From contig NZ_CP031417.1 of NCBI RefSeq assembly GCF_003367395.1, positions 4,923,501 through 4,987,500 on the forward strand: a stretch of 64,000 bases of DNA, in the 5' to 3' direction. Shown in pieces: positions 62,908-64,000 of this stretch. The notes under the pieces are model-generated. The model searched no databases, was not told the DNA's origin, and saw only the letters and a list, made by a program, of their open reading frames with translations. Made by a program: the position numbers and the translations under genes. The stretch's first letter is position 1; the number at the start of each line of letters is the position of its first letter. Source of the DNA: Pseudolabrys taiwanensis (GTDB lineage Bacteria > Pseudomonadota > Alphaproteobacteria > Rhizobiales > Xanthobacteraceae).

Positions 62908-63609
62908 TTACGCCGCGTCGACTTCGGGCTCTTCGTCCTCGTAGCGATAACGCCGGCGGCGCCGTGGGCCGCGCAGCGCGCACGGGATGGCGCAGAGATC
63001 GCCGATGAAGCCGTCCCAGCGTTCGGCCGCCGCGAGCCCGCGATCGAGCGCGGCCATGGTGCGGTCGTGGCCTTCCGATTCATCGTCGACCCACACGCTC
63101 AGCACGCGCGCGAACATCAATGCCCCGCCTTGCGCGCGCAGGGCGCCGCGCGGGCCGGCCGCGCTGATGCCGGCGGCTTCCAGCATCCATCTTTGCGAGC
63201 GCACGGCCATGGCGTTGAGAGCGAGCGCGAGAGAGGGATGGCGTCGCGCCGAATACATCACCGAGCGCATGGCTTCCTTGTAGGGCGCGAGGACCTCGAG
63301 GCGGCGCATCAGCACGTCGAACAGCCGCTCGCGCGGCGGTTCTTCGCTCATGTCGTCTTCGCTGCCGGACAGGACCTTGTTGTCGATATCCTTGATGTGG
63401 CCGGCGTAGATCGCCAGCACCGAGCCGAACGCGGCGCGCAGCTGCGAGAGCTTCAGGCCGGCGCGGCCGGCGACCTCCGCCAGTCCGATCTCCTCCAGAG
63501 GACGCTCGGCGAGCAGCGCCATCAAGGCATCCATGGCCTTGTCGCGGTCGGAGGTGCCGCGCGGCGGCGGTGGCGATGCAGGCGCTTTTCTGGACGGTCG
63601 GCGGGCCAT
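62908..63609 (-). CDS. TetR family transcriptional regulator
   Basis: From ATG 63609 (GGGAGAG upstream) the 233-residue product has a TetR N-terminal helix-turn-helix region: DKAMDALMALLAERPLEEIG, LAEVAGRAGLKLSQLRAAFG and LAIYAGHI, then a helical ligand domain. A C-terminal basic/acidic tail (RRRRRYRYEDEEPEVDAA) is odd and may bind nucleic acid or be disordered. It converges on the kinase gene and lies just downstream of proC. Confidence 0.82.
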   Translation of the reverse strand: MARRPSRKAPASPPPPRGTSDRDKAMDALMALLAERPLEEIGLAEVAGRAGLKLSQLRAAFGSVLAIYAGHIKDIDNKVLSGSEDDMSEEPPRERLFDVLMRRLEVLAPYKEAMRSVMYSARRHPSLALALNAMAVRSQRWMLEAAGISAAGPRGALRAQGGALMFARVLSVWVDDESEGHDRTMAALDRGLAAAERWDGFIGDLCAIPCALRGPRRRRRYRYEDEEPEVDAA

Positions 63610-63675
63610 GGCGCTCTCCCTTTTTGTTCGCTTCCCAGAAATGTAGGAACGCGAAAGGGGCGCCACCAGGGCAGA

Positions 63676-64000
63676 TCAGCCGGCCAATTCGCGCCCACGC
63701 CGGGTTGCAGCGGCGATGGCTTTCGTCAGCAAGGCGTCGAAGCCGCCCGGTCCCATGAGGACTTCGAGCGCGGCGGCCGTCGTGCCGCCCGGCGAGGTCA
63801 CATTCTGTCGCAGCGTGGCCGCATCGAGCGGCGAGCGGTGCAGCAATTCGCCCGACCCGGCCACGGTTTCGCGCGCGAGCTTCGCCGCGAGCGTGGCCGG
63901 CAGGCCGGCGGCGACGCCCGCCTGCGCCATCGCTTCGGCAAGCAGGAAGACATAAGCGGGTCCGGAGCCCGACACGGCGGTGACGGCATCCATCAAGCGC
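63676..64000 (-). CDS. proC: Pyrroline-5-carboxylate reductase (C-terminal part, runs off the window)
   Basis: The last 107 residues of ProC: MDAVTAVSGSGPAYVFLLAE (dimer and substrate domain), then GLPATLAAKLARETVAGSGE, and the signature LRQNVTSPGGTTAAALEVLM. ProC is the last step of proline synthesis. The NADPH-binding N-terminal half lies beyond the window. Stop at 63676. Confidence 0.95.
   Translation of the reverse strand, partial: RLMDAVTAVSGSGPAYVFLLAEAMAQAGVAAGLPATLAAKLARETVAGSGELLHRSPLDAATLRQNVTSPGGTTAAALEVLMGPGGFDALLTKAIAAATRRGRELAG

Overview
This is a GC-rich (roughly two-thirds G+C by eye) chromosomal window from an alphaproteobacterium, most likely order Hyphomicrobiales and close to the Nitrobacteraceae/Xanthobacteraceae. 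The evidence is the gene content and order: purE-purK, an ArsR-methyltransferase/metF/metH operon, an SDR-uvrC-pgsA-moaD-moaE block, Omp25/31-type porins, Bug-family solute-binding proteins, DUF465 and DUF6496 proteins, and many small hairpin-forming intergenic repeats. No rRNA, tRNA, CRISPR array, transposase or prophage was seen. It looks like ordinary core chromosome with a few accessory islets.

Layout. 0-10 kb: the start of rpsU at the edge, a GST, a divergent DHFR-like/HxlR pair, a higBA toxin-antitoxin locus whose toxin gene is frameshifted, purK and purE, a diguanylate cyclase, two divergent DUF465 genes, a Bug binding protein, an enoyl-CoA hydratase and a penicillin-binding carboxypeptidase. 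10-22 kb: an SH3 protein, a lipoprotein, an AT-rich DUF4268 gene, an acyl-CoA synthetase, a methyltransferase, a TSUP exporter, prpE followed by a DUF6883/DUF4926 pair, a short PhnA-like protein, and a repeat-rich stretch with an AT-rich papain-like gene. 22-31 kb: DUF6496, a two-component system, a DUF4403 membrane-anchored protein, several small secreted proteins, panE-like, an L,D-transpeptidase and trmO.

31-37 kb is the best regulated unit: a perfect 18-bp palindrome stands before an ArsR-methyltransferase regulator that runs directly into metF and metH, the remethylation arm of the methionine cycle. 37-48 kb: a second GGDEF protein, a 27-residue membrane peptide gene, a second Bug protein, an extensin-like lipoprotein, ubiA with a secreted partner, rsmE, RNase T2, rlmJ and a cold-shock gene. 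48-51 kb: three tandem outer-membrane beta-barrel paralogs, each with its own terminator. 51-64 kb: SDR, uvrC (with a repeat element translated inside it), an intradiol dioxygenase, pgsA, moaD, moaE, a Vgb-like propeller protein with a DUF1460 partner, ilvE, a MarR regulator with a two-component system, a TetR regulator and the 3' end of proC.

The most interesting items are: the uvrC repeat insertion with perfect 23-bp terminal inverted repeats; the methionine-cycle operator; the DUF6883/DUF4926 two-gene module; the frameshifted higB next to an intact higA and operator; a three-copy palindromic repeat family at 18.8-19.8 kb; a MarR operator that overlaps the gene's own start codon; and a 27-residue membrane peptide with a strong ribosome site and terminator. 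No clearly undescribed multi-gene system was found. Functions are read from sequence alone; no database search was run.
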